Below, one piece after another: positions 9,480 to 21,995 of a stretch of 64,000 nucleotides of DNA. Location: assembly GCA_030522415.1 (NCBI GenBank), contig CM060113.1, forward strand, positions 8,237,065 through 8,301,064, in the 5' to 3' direction. Position numbers and translations under genes: made by a program. Source of the DNA: Channallabes apus (Eukaryota; Chordata; Actinopteri; Siluriformes; Clariidae). Position 1 is the stretch's first letter. The number at the start of each line of letters is the position of its first letter. The notes under the pieces are model-generated. The model worked only from the letters and a program-made list of their open reading frames with translations. It ran no database searches and had not been told where the DNA came from.

Positions 9480-10860
9480 CACTTTGTTCAGAATATTGAT
9501 GCTTCAACTGTAACCTATAAAATTTTAGACCAAAGAGCTGTGACGTGTAAAATCCATTTGGTGATTGAACACAAAAAAAAAATGTTTGTAGATTTACAGA
9601 ACAGCATGCAACAATGCCATGCAAACTATTACATAAGGTCCATACAAAGGAGCTATTTCTGTATTTCAAGCAAATTTCAAATAGTTTCTGGACCAGAAAT
9701 TTGCCCCACCCCTTCCCAGGATGATCCGAAAGCTTAGCTCCGCCTCTTTTTAGGAGTTAGTTAGGAGTTAGTCACAGCTGACAGAAAAGGAAAACTTTTA
9801 GATACTTTTATTTAACCTCCTTTTATTTTATTTAAAACTCCTAATTAAAAGAAATTAGAAATACTGTATATGCATGATTTGTTTGGTTGTTGTACATCTT
9901 TTTGTTCCCATGACAACAACCGTAAATAAAGACTAGCTGGAGTCCTGCACTAACACAGGAACCTTGTTGGTGAAAACGTTTTCGAACAGAAAAAAGCAGT
10001 ATGCTTGTGCAGCTCAGCTCTCGATGTTCAATCTCGATGTTCAATCCTGATGTGGCTTTGATAGACGAGCGGAAAGGAGCATCTGAAATGAGCAACTGGA
10101 TAATTGTCTGAAATAAAATCCCACAGAGGCGCCGTTTTCTTTTACAAACTGTAAAAAGCAGCTCAAAAAGAGGCCGCAATGAACGCACACCTGTTGTTAC
10201 CCAGAAGGCCAGAAATAGCTCTAGGGTCTAATTGCAATGTTACAAAGCACACGTTCAACAGTTAGTGTATTTACACTTTAACTACAACAATCTAATTACT
10301 ACACAAACTCTGATTTGGGTAATAATTTACATGCATTTACATTTACCCGACTAATGCTAAAGGACATAATCTAAATTAATCAGATTTATTTCTAGCAAGA
10401 ATATTATGTTATTTAACAGTACGTAACATTGGCATTTTAAACCGCATAGCTTCTAAATATTGACTTTTTTTATCGTACTATCTTGTAAACAGTGTGTTTT
10501 TATAAACAAGACAATTTTATTTTTCACAAATAAATTCTATAATTTAAATCGTGTTGGATTCAGGCTGATTTGTTGCTCTGCCTTCCTTTAACAAACTGAA
10601 CATAACGCTCTCCTTAGCCTTATCCATGGCCTGTCTTTTCCCTCAATACTTCCAGAAACTCATACACATTCTTAGAGATGTGGGGGAAAAAATGTATTCT
10701 GTGATGCGTCCTGCTTGATTTGTGTGGCAATTCATATATCACAACACCAAAATCGATTTATTTTAAATTGTTTTTATTTAGATACGTTTGAACTTGAGGT
10801 GGTTAAATGTTGCTGTTCCTCTATAATCCTACAGGTGGTGCTCTGATCTATTCCCACATT
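9480..10860. other. Intergenic, no gene seen
   Basis: AT-rich single-copy-looking sequence. Short open frames (for example 10188-9841 on the minus strand) lack any recognised domain or splice context. Upstream slc43a1 exons could be hidden here but none is recognisable. Confidence 0.5.
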
Positions 10861-10861
10861 G

Positions 10862-11235
10862 GGTGGTACGCAGCGGTAAAGTGCTCGCCCTATCATCCGG
10901 AGATCACTGGTTCGTTTCCCGGGTGATACTGTAACCTCTCGCAGCCGGAGGTCTAGAGGGAGCTGATTGGCTGAGCTCTCTCAGAGGGGCGGGATGAGAG
11001 GTACTTAGTGCTCCCACATTAATCAGGGACAAGCGGAAGGAGCAGATAGCGCTGTCCTCCGAGTGTGTTACGCCGCCTCCAATGGTGCGTGATCGATCAG
11101 TTCGAAAATATGCTGTGGTTCGGGGGAAACACATAACATGGTCTTCGAACCACCAGACTGAGTGGTATTAGCTTAATGTGGGAGCCCCCTAGTGACAGGG
11201 AGGAATTAGATATGATGAAATTAGGGAGCAAATTG
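10862..11235 (+). mobile_element. tRNA-derived SINE, family C
   Basis: The head resembles a tRNA: A-box region GGTGGTACGCAGCGGTAAAG and B-box GGTTCGTTTCCCGG about 45 bp later. A unique body follows (CCAATGGTGCGTGATCGATC, TAATGTGGGAGCCCCCTAG) and a G-rich end near 11238. Only one copy is present here, so boundaries are approximate. Confidence 0.6.
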
Positions 11236-11239
11236 GGGG

Positions 11240-14200
11240 GGGGGGGGCGGAATTGGAACTAAATATATTTATAAATATAAATATAAAAAGTATTTAGATA
11301 TTTATAAAATTGTGATACTTAATTGATTCGCAATACAATCGGCATCACACAATGATCACTTCACTTGAATAATCTTATAAAGTCTGAAGTAATGATTTTC
11401 CCTCATGCACACAGGAACAAACTTATTTATTTGTGTGCTATATTTGGAGCACTGACAAGTTAACATCAGTCCACGTGCTCGATGTGACCTTTTTCCGTTT
11501 GCGTTGTACACAAATAGTGAACGAGGTCACTTCAGTCCTACTCGCTGCAGAGGGGCCCGTTGCTCAGTTTCACCTGTAATGCCGTCATAAACCTTCTCAT
11601 GGAAACAGAGCAGCGTGACCAGGCATAGCCTGCAGGTCAGTGAATGTTTCATGGCAGAGCTGATTCGCTGTCATGCTGGCGGGATTATCATGCGCCCTTT
11701 ATTCACTGATATAAAAAACGTGTGCGCGCTTTATTTTACTTTCCGTCATGAATTGCAGGCGTGACAAAACAGAGAGGCGAGACTGACCTGGCAGTTGAAC
11801 AAGACAAAGGGGGGGTTGGGGGTAAAAGACAAAAGGAAAGGAAGGAAAAAAGCCTTTTTTCCCCTTTCAACCGAGGGCAAGTGTTAAGTGTGTAGTTAAG
11901 TGCTCATACAGTGTGGGCTTCTTTGTGTTTAATGTGATTAGACACAGCCCACTAGGTAGCTTTGTCCTCAGCCTCGTGGCTCATCGAGGGATTTCCATTG
12001 TAAGTCACACTGCCTATTGACACACATTCTAGAACACACACATTTAATTTCTACTCAATTTCACATTTAGGTGTCCCGCTGAATCGAGTGTGAAATAAAC
12101 TGTGCGCAGGGTTCCTCTGTACAAAGTTAACTTTTTTTACGATAAACACCTGAAATCTTTCCAAATGTGTCGACAAGCAACTGGCCAGTCGATGTTATCG
12201 ACATCGCAACATCACCAATAGCACTTGTGTTACAAAACACTCTGTTCCAATACTATTACGTGACCAAGGTTTCATCATCCCATCTGTCATTTATTTCAAG
12301 CCTTTATTTCAAATATTTACACAGTTAACACTATAAATTGTCGTACAATAGACAAGTCAAACTGTTCTGACATGGTTTTATTATGTTAGTTTTCATTTCA
12401 CACAAGTTTAAAGGAACTTAATATCACTGAGGTTGCACTATGAATTGAGACATGGGTAAAAGTCTTGGCCAACAAATTTGAATGTAAGTTCCATTACCAT
12501 AAAAAAACGTACAGGTGAGGAGAAAAAAAAAACAGGTATAATACGAATTAGTGTTGAATTAACCCCCCATAGTGCTGAATTAATTCCAACGGTGTTTATA
12601 CAGTATTAGGGATGGGAATCCCCAGGGATCACCCCATACCATATTTTCAAAATGTTTAGGTGCCAAACATCATAATTCTATATTCTTTTTATCCACATTT
12701 TGTTAAAATTCTAAACAAACGTAGCAAATTATTTGCTCTGATGACATTGGATGCTGTACTACCTGTGTGAATAATTTCACAATTTAAAGGATTATAAAAC
12801 TAACTGCAACAAATGTAAGTGTATAAATTATAAATTAAGTTTAAATAAAAAAACGATTTTGGCGTGGGTTTGGCGACACCAGAATTGAGACAAAAGAATC
12901 GCATTATATATCTGAATCGATTTTTCTCCCCAGCTCTAGTTTCTAGGGGTTCAGTTGGACTCAAAATCAACACGGGAATTTCCTGTATTTATGTCTAACA
13001 CATGAACGTAAACCGGCCTAGTTAATTATAAAGTTGCAAGAAAAGGTATTTTAATTTCTAAGTCTAAGGAATAACCACGAACCTGACTACTTTCCTCCTT
13101 TGCCCTAAATTCGGATTACATGATTTTGCATTTCTGAAAATGATTTCAATTCCTTCCTCAATTTAGTAAAGCTAAAGAACACAAACTTTAAAACTGTATT
13201 GATGGCAAACTAAAATGACTGAGAAATGAAGGGAAGGAACTAAGTAACTCATTCTCTCGAGTTACTGAAAACAAGGAATGAAATGAGGGAAACTGTGCTC
13301 CCTGTCGAAGTCAGGCTCATGAGAGACACACAAACAAGAGTTGCTTTGTGTCCTAAAAGGGTAATAACACTTATTTACACAAATAACTGTTAGAAGAAGA
13401 ATCATAAAGTGGTATAAAAGGGTCATTGCATGGTCAATTTTATAAAACTTGGGAATGGATTCTTTTATGCATACAAATTAACTAAAAAAACTTGTAGGAA
13501 CAAATTGTATCATGCACTCGTGTTAGCATTTCAAGAGTGCGATGAAGAAAACGGAGCCTTAATATATTCTTTTTTTTCTTATTTTCATTCTTTGCTCCAT
13601 AAAAAAAGTTACCTTCCTAACTTTCTGGGTAAAACATCCTGGTAAAGTGTACTCGAAATATCACCTGATATGTATGGCGATAGTACGATACGCATTGTTT
13701 ATCATTAAAGATTTCCTCAGGTACTGTGACAGGATATCTTTAGCCCCGTCGGCCAGCTTTAGGTGACCCTAAAAAACTTCAGTAAAGTTTAAACAATTTG
13801 TTTTAGAAATTTCCATTTGTATTCAAAATCTAATCTATTTGTTCCGTTCTTCAGGCTGTGATAGTATGAATATTAGGCACATAAAAGGAAAGGGTGTATT
13901 AAATAAACACTTGAAGCAGTGTTTAAACAACCAAACCAAAGTGTGTGTGTGTGTGTGTTTTCAGAACCAAGCTGCTTCAAGGCAAATGGTCAGGACCCTG
14001 CTGTCCCACAGAGAAAACTAAAGGTTTCCTCAGGAGACCTGAAGGTGATGACTTTTGACTTTTTTTGTGAGTTGTTAGACCAAACACACACACACACAGA
14101 GATGTTCTATCACTGAGGTAAATTTCTCTCACTGAGGCGCCATGTGTGTGTGTGTGTTTCTTTTCAAACAATGTTTCGGCTTTTGTTTCTCATAGAGATA

Positions 14201-15350
14201 GAGCGCGCGCGGGCCCGCGCGCGCACACACAAAGTCAACCAAAGTCGAAATAGACGACATATCCCTGTTTCCAACTTAACCAAAAGAGTAAAATGTGGTT
14301 TAGACATGAGACAAGGGTTAAACTAGATAGCAGAAGAAGCGACGGCGGACATGAGCAACACATGAGTTATTTTAGTGCCACGTGTTGGTACTGTAACTCC
14401 AGCACACACCCGCGTTTAGTCCAATCTGTAACAGTTGTAAAGCCGCGTGTGTGTGTGTGTGAGTCTTTACTTCGAAGGTTAGCAAGCGCGAGCTTTTCAA
14501 CTTACTTCATTGTCGGTTGGTTGTTTTTTTTGGCAGCTGCACGTGCGTCGCTCTTCCTTTTCGCGGCAACGGTTGAAATCGCCAAACTCGGTATTAATAA
14601 CGGTGTAGTAACGACTTAAATGCTGTTACCTATACCTCACTTACTGCCAATGAGTTAACACTAACCACCTCGTACAGACTGAGTTTTAAAGCCTCTCTCG
14701 CCGCCTCTAAACTTCTATAAAAATGAATGAGAACTTGTAGTGGGCAGAATTTTTTAGGTGCCCTAACTCCCACTCCCTCTGTCCCGCCCTGACGCTGTTG
14801 CTTCTCAATAAATGGCCGAAAGTCAACTCTCTCGTTCTGTCTCTCACTCACTCACCCAAGTGCTATTCTCTCATGAGCATATGAAAGCTGAAGTTGCCCC
14901 AGGCATTCCACGCCATGAATGGGGAGAGACTGTAGCACTCATTGAAAAAGAATTCAATCTAAAAAAAAAAAAAAAGCGAAAGATCAAAAGAATCGAATGC
15001 CTCACCGCTCGTGTTCTAAGGAATATTTTCATTTCAAGTGATTAATATTTCAACATTTTTAAATTAACGGCAGAATTTCAGCTCAAGTCAAATACAACAG
15101 CAAAAATGGTCTTTTTAGTTAAGATTTATCACAAATTCATTTATATTAGTAAAATGAACATCATATCAATCTGTAAAAGTGTTTTAAATTTTATTATTTT
15201 AGCGACGATTTTTTTATAAAACTAAAACTACTAATAATAATACTCATTATCATAATAATCAACTTTGGGTTGGTAGCTCTAACTCAGCTTTATGTTACAA
15301 TGAAAATAAAATATTATTTTTTTTTATTCATCATATTTATTTTAAGGACA
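11240..15350. other. Intergenic, mostly unassigned
   Basis: No coding exon is recognised. The block 11520-11760 is less AT-rich and could be a conserved non-coding element. About 12605-12942 begins GGGATGGGAATC and ends with GATTTTTCTCCCCAGCTCT, resembling a decayed fish DNA transposon. 14140-14240 holds TG, CA and an alternating GCGCGC tract (GAGCGCGCGCGGGCCCGCGC). Several short open frames are CA/TG shadows. Confidence 0.45.
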
Positions 15351-15354
15351 GAAT

Positions 15355-15707
15355 TTGCACTGATGGTGTAGTGGTTAGCACTGTTGCCTTGCACCTCCAG
15401 GGTCCGGGTTCCATTCCCGGCCAGGTTTTGATTCTCACCTCTGTGTGCAGGTACTGTAGTTTACATGGTCTCCCTGTGCTTGGTGGGTTTCCCCTGGGTA
15501 CTCCGGTTTCCTCCCAAATACATACAGATTGGACTAATTGGCAGTCCCAATAATTGCCCATAGTGTGTAAAAGATAATAATTGCCCATTTGTGTGCCCTG
15601 CAATGGATTGGCACCCTGTCCAGGGTGTACTGTACCCTGCCTCGTGACCCTAACTCTCTAGGCTCCCTTTGACACTGAATACAGGATAAAGAGGTATAGA
15701 CGATGAG
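15355..15707 (+). mobile_element. SINE family B with two 5-bp scars
   Basis: Full-length relative of the SINE at 17471. The promoter part GTGTAGTGGTTAGCACTG and B-box GGGTTCCATTCCC are present. Relative to sister copies it has two extra 5-bp blocks, each forming TACTGTA at 15452-15458 and 15628-15634. The second splits GTGTA/CCCTGCC, which is uninterrupted at 8755-8885 and 17471-17823. Confidence 0.85.
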
Positions 15708-15793
15708 TGAGTGAGTTAGTGAGTGAGTATCACACCACACATTCATGGATCCTATTACAGCACATGTTCATTCTGTTTTATTCCTTATATACA

Positions 15794-16200
15794 AGGGGTG
15801 TTCAAATCAAACCTGAAATTTCTTGTGAATGAAGCCATAAAATCATTAAACATTTAAAGAAGCCTTCAAGCACAGTACGGTCATGATACTCTTAGCCACA
15901 GTAAAACATTTGAATGGCTCAAATATTTTAAAGAAGGCCATACATCCAGGCTAAGGTGACTCTGAGCTCATTGCTCCGTTCCCGTGAACATTCACAGAGT
16001 AGAAGCCTGATCCTTGAAAGGCAATGGATAACTTGTAGGCAACTTGAGGAAGAGATGGATCTATGGAATGTGGGAATAGTGCACACAATCATCCACCAAC
16101 ACCAGTGGCACATTACAGGAACACGACTGGAAGTTATTGCCACAACCCCCATAAAGATATTTCCACATGTCTGGGCCATTAAAGGAGTTTCTGGGAGGCT
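15794..16200 (+). pseudogene. mariner transposase remnant, plus strand
   Basis: Begins with a terminal repeat AGGGGTGTTCAAATCAAACC. A decayed frame around 15880-15960 reads YGHDTLSHSKTFEWLKYFKE, the N-terminal helix-turn-helix region of mariner transposases, and ITCRQLEEEMDLWNVGIVHT at about 16026-16085 continues it. The same family lies reversed at 45847-46420. The 3' end was not found. Confidence 0.65.
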
Positions 16201-17460
16201 AGCTTTTTAGACGTAAAGCAATCAGTCCGATTATGCTCCATAAGAAATCTTCATACCTGGATGGTATCCAAGCACTGGTGAAACACTGGGATACGTGCTC
16301 TAGTATAGCTGGTGATTATATGGAGAGTTTTTACTTTTCTAACCGCGTTTTCTGGTATTCTGCACATAAATTCCAATAACAGCATTAACTAGCCTTCATT
16401 AGTATCAACCATATAACATTTGTGGATTGTAATGTCACCATTTTCTCTCACAAACAAAATGTATTTCTTGAACTACAATGGTAGACCATAGATTTCTGTA
16501 ATTATTTTATAATTTTTTTGGTTGTGTTACGTGACCATGTGTCACTTAATGCAGTATGCATTTGTTCTGTTAACGTTTAACACATATAAAGGTCATTCTG
16601 TTATTAAAAACACATTTTACAACATACCCTCAGCACAACTCTTTTCTAAAGAAAGAATCAATGCTAATGTTATCTGTTTTGCTTTGTGTAAAAATACCTA
16701 TTCAATTAGGCAGAATGATTCAGTACCTTTTATTTTGTTTTTCTTTTAGCACCTACTGAAATTGTGTGAAGTACTGACATGAGGCATCACCATAAAGTTA
16801 TTGGATCAGCCGGGACATGTTTGATGTCCCATGTATGCTCTTTTACTCTAGCCTCCAGTTTACCATAATGCAAATATGAAATAATCATAACACTTTGAGA
16901 TGTGGTCCAGTAACTTAGACAGACTTCATGATGAGGCTTGTGACACTCTATGACACACTTGTATCAGATAAGTACAGTAGTAAAGCTATAGCAGCCATCT
17001 TGAAACCAAATCATTTTCATTTTCAGGACATAGCTTGGTGTCGCTTCGCATGAACATTAGACTCATGCAGGAGGGGTGCCTTCGGATCATTCTAAAACAT
17101 TCATAGATTTGATTTCTATTTCCAGTAATGTCTTTTGAGATTAGTGTGTGACAATGTGCACTTGTGGTTTTCATAATGCTAGACGAGGTTATTAGCATTG
17201 CTTACATTGCTGCAATGTAAAAATTCACCTTTCTCCTTTCCACTAATGCCCAGACCTCACTTTCTTTGTTGAAACTACTGTGCGTATCTTCTGTAACATA
17301 TCCTATGTAACCTCAGGCAAAATATAACACAAGCTTTAAATAAAGACATACACAGCTTAGCGATATTAGTCATCATAGTTTATTAAATGTATGTTAGAAA
17401 TTCTACAATTATTATTTTTGCAAAAACACATTTAGAAGGGGAAAAAATATTTTTCAATTG
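16200..17460. other. Intergenic, nothing recognised
   Basis: AT-rich; only short random open frames. Confidence 0.5.
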
Positions 17461-17470
17461 ATTCATTCCA

Positions 17471-17823
17471 GGCGGCACGGTGGTGTAGTGGTTAGCACTG
17501 TCGCCTTGCACCTCCAGGGTCTGGGTTCGATTCCCCGGCCAGGCTCGATTTCCGTCTCTGTGTGCATGGAGTTTGCATGTTCTCCCCGTGCTTGGTGGGT
17601 TTCCTCCGGGTACTCCGGTTTCCTCCCACAGTCCAAAGATATGCAGGTTAGGCTAATTGGCGTTCCTAAAATTGCCCGTAGTGTGTGAGTGTGTGTATGT
17701 GTGTGTGCCCTGCGATGGATTGGCACCCTGTCCAGGGTGTACCCCGCCTAGTGCCTGAAGTCTCCTGGGATAGGCTCCAGGTCCCCCGCGACCCTGAACA
17801 CAGGATTAAGCGGTATAGAAGAT
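17471..17823 (+). mobile_element. Full-length tRNA-derived SINE, family B
   Basis: Head GGCGGCACGGTGGTGTAGTG with A-box, and B-box GGGTTCGATTCCCCGG. The body contains TTTGCATGTTCTCCCCGTG, GGTTTCCTCCCACAG and TGGATTGGCACCCTGTCC, and the 3' end is GATTAAGCGGTATAGAA. It is flanked by a perfect 11-bp target duplication GATTCATTCCA (17460-17470 and 17824-17834). It is the best preserved copy and serves as reference for the others at 8755, 15355, 21486, 35891 and about 41345. Confidence 0.9.
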
Positions 17824-18299
17824 GATTCATTCCATTATTTTCATACTGGTCAGTTTGTGCTAGTCTAATTACAGCCCATATATTTTGGTGTTGGGAATAA
17901 ATCTTTGAGAAAAATTAAATAACATCCATTTAGACGCACAATCCCAACTGTACAATCAGTTACCTGAGCTGAGAATCTCAGGATTGAAACTAGATCTAAC
18001 AACAGGCACCACTGTAAAAAAAATTTTAACGGATCCATACTAGCTTTATTGTTTCTTAGCTGCGATGTATAAAAGACTAATGACAATCTGGCAAAATCAA
18101 GCTTGTAGCTTTTATTCTCTGCATGATTTAATCAGGGTTGTAGTTCAGGTTAATGATGAAAAGCACTTACTGTACATACTGAGCAACAGCTGTTTTATAA
18201 TCATTCTAGTCTACTGCAAAGAGCATAATGGATGGATGATATCAACCATATTATTTAAATTACAGAGTGTTATTAATCATTTAAATTACAGAAAGACTG

Positions 18300-18425
18300 A
18301 CCTCTCTGTCTTAAAATAACAACTAACTGTTGTTTTTGTTGTTGTTACATAATTACCTAATTCCATATGTGTTATTTTATAGTTTTGAAATCCCCAGTAT
18401 TGATGAAGAATGTAGAAAATAAATC
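18300..18425. mobile_element. Tc1-like terminal fragment
   Basis: The block containing ACTGTTGTTTTTGTTGTTG and ATTTTATAGTTTTG...CCCAGTATTGATGAAGAATG resembles one end of the element at 39668-40296 (GATTGTTGTGGTTGTTGTTA, CATAGTTTTGG). Only one end is seen. Confidence 0.45.
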
Positions 18426-18484
18426 ACTAAACAAAAACTAAGAAATTTGCAAGTGCAAATATATTGATAGTTGCTATATATATA

Positions 18485-20105
18485 CAGTGGTGTGAAAAAC
18501 TATTTGCCCCCTTCCTGATTTCTTATTCTTTTGCATGTTTGTCACACTTAAATGTTTCTGCTCATCAAAAACCGTTAACTATTAGTCAAAGATAACATAA
18601 TTGAACACAAAATGCAGTTTTTAAATGAAGGTTTACGTTATTAAGGGAGAAAAAAACTCCAAATCTACATGGCCCTGTGTGAAAAAGTGATTGCCCCCCT
18701 TGTTAAAAAATAACTTAACTGTGGTTTATCACACCTGAGTTCAATTTCTGTAGTCACCCCCAGGCCTGATTACTGCCACACCTGTTTCAATCAAGAAATC
18801 ACTTAAATAGGAGCTACCTGACACAGAGAAGTAGACCAAAAGCACCTCAAAAGCTAGACATCATGCCAAGATCCAAAGAAATTCAGGAACAAATGAGAAC
18901 AAAAGTAATTGAGATCTATCAGTCTGGTAAAGGTTATAAAGCCATTTCTAAAGCTTTGGGACTCCAGCGAACCACAGTGAGAGCCATTATCCACAAATGG
19001 CAAAAACATGGAACAGTGGTGAACCTTCCCAGGAGTGGCCGGCCGACCAAAATTACCCCAAGAGCGCAGAGACAACTCATCCGAGAGGCCACAAAAGACC
19101 CCAGGACAACATCTAAAGAACTGCAGGCCTCACTTGCCTCAATTAAGCTCAGTGTTCACGACTTCCACCATAAGAAAGAGACTGGGCAAAAACGGCCTGC
19201 ATGGCAGATTTCCAAGGCGCAAACCACTTTTAAGCAAAAAGAACATTAAGGCTCGTCTCAATTTTGCTAAAAAACATCTCAATGATTGCCAAGACTTTTG
19301 GGAAAATACCTTGTGGACCGACGAGGCAAAAGTTGAACTTTTTGGAAGGTGCGTGTCCCGTTACATCTGGCGTAAAAGTAACACAGCATTTCAGAAAAAG
19401 AACATCATACCAACAGTAAAATATGGTGGTGGTAGTGTGATGGTCTGGGGTTGTTTTGCTGCTTCAGGACCTGGAAGGCTTGCTGTGATAGATGGAACCA
19501 TGAATTCTACTGTCTACCAAAAAATCCTGAAGGAGAATGTCCGGGCATCTGTTCGTCAACTCAAGCTGAAGCGATCTCAGGTGCTGCAGCAGGACAATGA
19601 CCCAAAACACACCAGCAAATCCACCTCTTAATGGCTGAAGAAAAACAAAATGAAGACTTTGGAGTGGCCTAGTCAAAGTCCTGACCTGAATCCTATTGAG
19701 ATGTTGTGGCATGACCTTAAACAGGTGGTTCATGCTAGAAAACCCTCAAATAAAGCTGAATTACAACAATTCTGCAAAGATGAGTGGGCCAAAATTCCTC
19801 CAGAGCGCTGTAAAAGACTCGTTGCAAGTTATCGCAAACGCTTGATTGCAGTTATTGCTGTTAAGGGTGGCCCAAGCAGTTATTAGGTCCAGGGGGCAAT
19901 TACTTTTTCACACAGGGCCATGTAGGTTTGGATTTTTTTTTCTCCCTAAATAATAAAACCCCTCATTTAAAAACTGCATTTTGTGTTTACTTGTGTTATC
20001 TTTGACTAATAGTTAAATGTGTTTGATGATCAGAAACATTTTGTGTGACAAACATGCAAAAGAATAAGAAATCAGAAGGCGGGCAAATAGTTTTTCACAC
20101 CACTG
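18485..20105 (+). mobile_element. Near full-length Tc1/mariner transposon
   Basis: 1621 bp, typical Tc1 length. Inverted terminal repeats of over 200 bp start CAGTGGTGTGAAAAACTATT and end with its complement at 20105; the left flank is TA. The repeats pair imperfectly (about 10% differences by eye), so the copy is not recent. It encodes the broken transposase at 18863-19886. Terminal trinucleotides are CAG/CTG, as in elements that leave TA-C(A/T)G-TA scars. Confidence 0.92.
18863..19886 (+). pseudogene. Tc1 transposase, one frameshift and one stop
   Basis: Cut-and-paste DDE transposase. The N-terminal paired-like domain is MPRSKEIQEQMRTKVIEIYQ, then AISKALGLQRTTVRAIIHKW and GRPTKI. After about 19160 the protein continues in another frame (RKRLGKNGLHGRFPRRKPLL; one extra base in GACTTCCACC). 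The catalytic triad region is intact: [33 protein letters not shown] (DD34E-type). A TAA at 19628-19630 replaces a residue that is Glu in the older copy at 2040. It ends GGPSSY. Inactive as it stands. Confidence 0.9.
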
Positions 20106-20504
20106 TGTATATATAAATCATATATAAATCATATAGCCTGCAATAAATGCTGGAATGTCTCCTCCCATTTTAAACAAATGAAGGCAGAACTATTTAATAA
20201 TTTTCCAATCCTGGTGAAAGTAGACTTTAATTGGCCACCTAGTAAGGAAGGAAATTAGAAACTGGTCTTTTTTCCACTGCACTGTTGGATAATACATAAG
20301 TAGTTTTCTCTTTAAAAAACTTCAAAGGGCCTCAAAAATGTAGTGAGTTGCACAAAAAGACTTAAGCTCCATTTCTTTAAAAAATAATATAATGGGTTTA
20401 ATAAGCTAGGTATATTAAGATTTTCCTTTCCCACATAAAACCTCAGTCATTTTCAGTGGAATGTTTAAAGAAATGCCTGTAACCAAAGAAAAGTATATAT
20501 AGTG

Positions 20505-21995
20505 CATTCAGAATTTTTATTTTATTTTATTATATTGTAGCCTGACACTGCTGTACAGTTCTTTTTGATTAATTTGTTTCTTCAATCTACACTCAATACC
20601 CCGTAATGACAAAGTGAAAGCATCATTTTAGAAATGACTGTACATTTATTAAATACAAAAAAAAGAAATATTACATGTGCTTAAGTTTTCAGACCCTTTA
20701 CTCAGTACGTTGTAGAAGCACCATTGGCAGCAGTTACAGAGACAAGCCTTTTTGAGAATGACACGACATGCTTTGCACACCTGGATTGGGGAATTTTCTG
20801 TCATTCTTCTTTGCAAATACTTTTAAGCTCAGTCAGGCTGAATGGGAACCGTTGGTGGACAGCCATTTTCAGGTGTCTTCAGAGATGTTCAGAGAAGTTT
20901 GTGCTCTGGCTGGGCCACTCTAAGACATTCAGAGAGTTGTCCATCAGTCACTCCTGTGTTGTCTTGCCTGTGTGGTTAGGATCGTTGTCATGTTGGATGG
21001 TGAAAGTTAGGCCCAGTCTGAGTTCCTGAGCGCCTTTGGAACACAGAACATTGAGGATGTTTCTGAACTTTGCTGCGTTCACCCCCCCAAAACACCCCCA
21101 TAGCATGAGGCCAGACAATATAATCTTTATTTCATTTTGATCCTCATAGTCTGATAGTGCTTCAGGTGCTTTAGCAAGCATATGTATTTTATGTATTTTG
21201 CACTGAGGAGAGACTTCTGTCTAGCCACTCTGCCAGCTCAAAGGCTAAATCAGTGGAGAGCCACAGTGATGGTTGTCATTCTAGCACTTTGTCCCATTTT
21301 CCACATAGGATCTCTGGAGCTCAGTCAGAGTGACTATTGGGTTCTTGATCACCTCTCTTACTAAGGTCCTTCTCCATTGATTGGTCAGTTTGGCTGGGTA
21401 AAAAGTTCTTAGAAGGTTCATGGTTATGCCAAAATTCTTCCATTTGTGAATTATGGAGGCCACTGAGCTCTTGGAAACCTTTAGTTCATTCATTCATCTT
21501 CTATACCGCTTAATCCTGTGTTCAGGGTCGCGGGGGACCTGGAGCCTATCCCAGGAGACTTCGGGCACTAGGCGGGGTACACCCTGGACAGGGTGCCAAT
21601 CCATCGCAGGGCACACACACATACACACACTCACACACCCAATCACACACTACGGGCAATTTAGGAACGCCAATTGGAACGCCTAACCTGCATATCTTTG
21701 TACTGTGGGAGGAAACCGGAGTACCCGGAGGAAACCCACCAAGCACGGGGAGAACCTTTAGTGCAGCAGAATTTTTTTATAGCCTTCCCCAGATCTGTAC
21801 CCTGCAATAATCCTGTCTCTGAGCTCTGCAGACAGTCCTTTTGACCTTTTGGCTCTGATACAGTATGCATTGTGACGCTTTTTACAGAGAGGTGTATGTC
21901 TTTCCAAATCATGTCCAATCATTTTACTTTACCACAGGTGGACTCCAATCAAGGTGTATAAACAGTATTCTTAAGTACATGTGATATTTCAGGGT
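20505..21995 (-). mobile_element. Decayed Tc1-like transposon, split by a SINE
   Basis: Left end GTGCATTCAGAATTTTTATT resembles the start of a fish Tc1 family as remembered. Transposase relics on the minus strand: LKVSKSSVASIIHKWKNFGI and TLVREVIKNPIVTLTELQRS at 21493-21281, MLWGCFG near 21100 and TIQHDNDPNHTGKTTQE at about 20950-21000. Many stops. The right end is near 21995. A SINE (21486-21752) sits inside. Confidence 0.8.
21486..21752 (-). mobile_element. SINE family B, 5'-truncated, inserted in the Tc1 copy
   Basis: Reverse-strand copy: TTCTATACCGCTTAATCCTG at its left end corresponds to the SINE 3' end. It stops at CACGGGGAGA, so the tRNA head is missing (5' truncation, as in target-primed insertion). 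It is flanked by the 10-bp duplication AACCTTTAGT (21476-21485 and 21753-21762), which dates it after the Tc1 insertion. Confidence 0.88.

Noticed and set aside
11520..11760. Possible upstream slc43a1 exon or promoter
   Set aside because: Less AT-rich, but no donor/acceptor pair or coding frame could be tied to the gene.
14812..15045. 77-residue plus-strand frame beginning MAESQLSRSVSHSLTQ
   Set aside because: Ends in a poly-Lys run from an A-tract; no recognised motif or exon structure.
17471..17545. Possible tRNA gene (A- and B-box)
   Set aside because: It is the head of a SINE with target-site duplications and several copies in the window.
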